A stretch of DNA of 52,445 nt from Candidatus Omnitrophota bacterium. Lineage in GTDB: Bacteria > Omnitrophota > Gorgyraeia > Gygaellales > Profunditerraquicolaceae. Below are positions 52,180-52,445 of the stretch, one piece after another. The stretch covers positions 1-52,445 of the forward strand of contig JAHIOW010000042.1 in assembly GCA_018895075.1 (NCBI GenBank). The letters are read 5' to 3'. Positions within the stretch are counted from its first letter, which is position 1. Every line of letters starts with the position of its first letter. Under the pieces are notes generated by a model that searched no databases, was not told where the DNA came from, and saw only the letters and a program-made list of their open reading frames with translations. A program made the translations under genes and the position numbers.

Positions 52180-52344
52180 TATAAATGAGCGCATAACTTA
52201 CGGAATAAAATGACGTAAGTTATATGCGCGAATTTAATCCGCCGAAGGCGGATAAGTTCGGACTGATAAGTTATGTCGCTTAGATTATCTTTAATATAAG
52301 GCTCCCTGCCGGCAGGCAGGCATAACTTATGTCCTCACTTATAT
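52180..52344 (-). repeat. Structured intergenic element, copy 2 (upstream of ptsH)
   Basis: A 165-nt relative of 10295-10456. On the plus strand: hairpin 1 has GCGCAT/ATGCGC (52189-52194 / 52224-52229) and AACTTACG/CGTAAGTT (52195-52202 / 52214-52221). Hairpin 2 is ATCCGCC-GAA-GGCGGAT (52237-52253). Hairpin 3 is GGAC-(2-nt bulge)-ATAAGTTATG (52260-52275) with CATAACTTATGTCC (52321-52334), its loop holding a CCTGCCGGCAGG palindrome. It runs from the last codons of the upstream gene to the ptsH ATG. Confidence 0.85.
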
Positions 52345-52445
52345 CTCTTCAATAAACCCTAAAATAGCCCTGGCTAATTTTGAAGAATCATGCCTGACCA
52401 TGCCTTCGCTCATTACGATATCGTCCCCAATCACCCGATAACCCA
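52339..52445 (-). CDS. 3' end of an unrecognised gene upstream of ptsH (partial)
   Basis: The minus-strand frame is open from the window edge to a TAA at 52341-52339. It encodes a tail containing GYRVIGDDIVMSEGMVRHDS and ending GFIEEI. I do not recognise the family. Its position before ptsH-ptsI would suit a PTS-related or sugar-metabolism gene, but that is only context. Its last codon (ATA) and stop (TAA) are inside the structured repeat, as for rpsR. Confidence 0.65.
   Translation of the reverse strand, partial: GYRVIGDDIVMSEGMVRHDSSKLARAILGFIEEI

Overview
The window is a gene-dense stretch of a diderm, probably anaerobic bacterium. Outer-membrane genes are present (BamA, an OmpH/Skp chaperone, LpxA, an LpxC-FabZ fusion, LpxD, LpxI). 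So are a four-subunit pyruvate:ferredoxin-type oxidoreductase, a ferredoxin, a ferritin-like protein, SpoVG and a bS22-like ribosomal miniprotein. This mix fits an uncultured PVC-side lineage such as Candidatus Omnitrophota. That placement is inference from gene content only. Almost every gene lies on the minus strand. The one clear exception is a PpiD/SurA-like foldase (20558-21997), read from a divergent promoter pair shared with hisG.

Layout, low to high coordinate (read the minus strand from right to left). 1-129: tail of an unknown gene. 158-723: a peculiar tRNA cluster with tRNA-Lys(CTT), a tRNA-Arg-like unit whose D-loop holds two palindromic inserts, and a tRNA-Arg(TCG) split in its anticodon loop by 183 nt that themselves carry an intact tRNA-Arg(TCG). 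727-20364: one long run containing hisG, bS22, a TPR lipoprotein-like protein, split transketolase, ispE, spoVG, tRNA-Gln, glmU, prs, rplY, pth, rpsF-ssb-rpsR-rplI-dnaB, bamA-ompH-lpxD-lpxC/fabZ-lpxA-lpxI and a radical SAM gene. It couples translation, replication and envelope assembly. 22000-25587: ferredoxin, ferritin-like protein and POR BADG. 25660-33931: assorted small metabolic and redox genes (MetE-like, LUD, pncB, TlpA/CcdA, CutA, flavodoxin, PgeF, YggU, RmuC, TtcA). 33996-42187: pilD, aroE, leuA, ilvC, ilvN, ilvB, ilvD (branched-chain amino acids). 42210-52445: class II aldolase, pfkA, ahcY with an intein, metK, a sugar nucleotidyltransferase, Pgi/Pmi, ptsI, ptsH and the tail of an upstream gene. 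This links glycolysis, sugar activation, methyl-cycle enzymes and a PTS phosphorelay with no sugar permease in view.

The chromosome here is peppered with small repeated and palindromic DNA. The strongest case is a ~163-nt intergenic element present twice (10295-10456 and 52180-52344). Each copy fills the whole gap between one gene's stop codon and the next gene's start codon. The two copies fold into the same three hairpins with compensatory base changes. Other items are an in-frame palindrome inside ispE, a 38-bp AT-rich repeat at two intergenic sites, a 27-nt repeat at two gene starts, a duplicated ilvC tail with two hairpins, and a 7-nt tandem repeat inside pilD. Together with the nested tRNA genes and the AhcY intein, these are the parts most worth follow-up.
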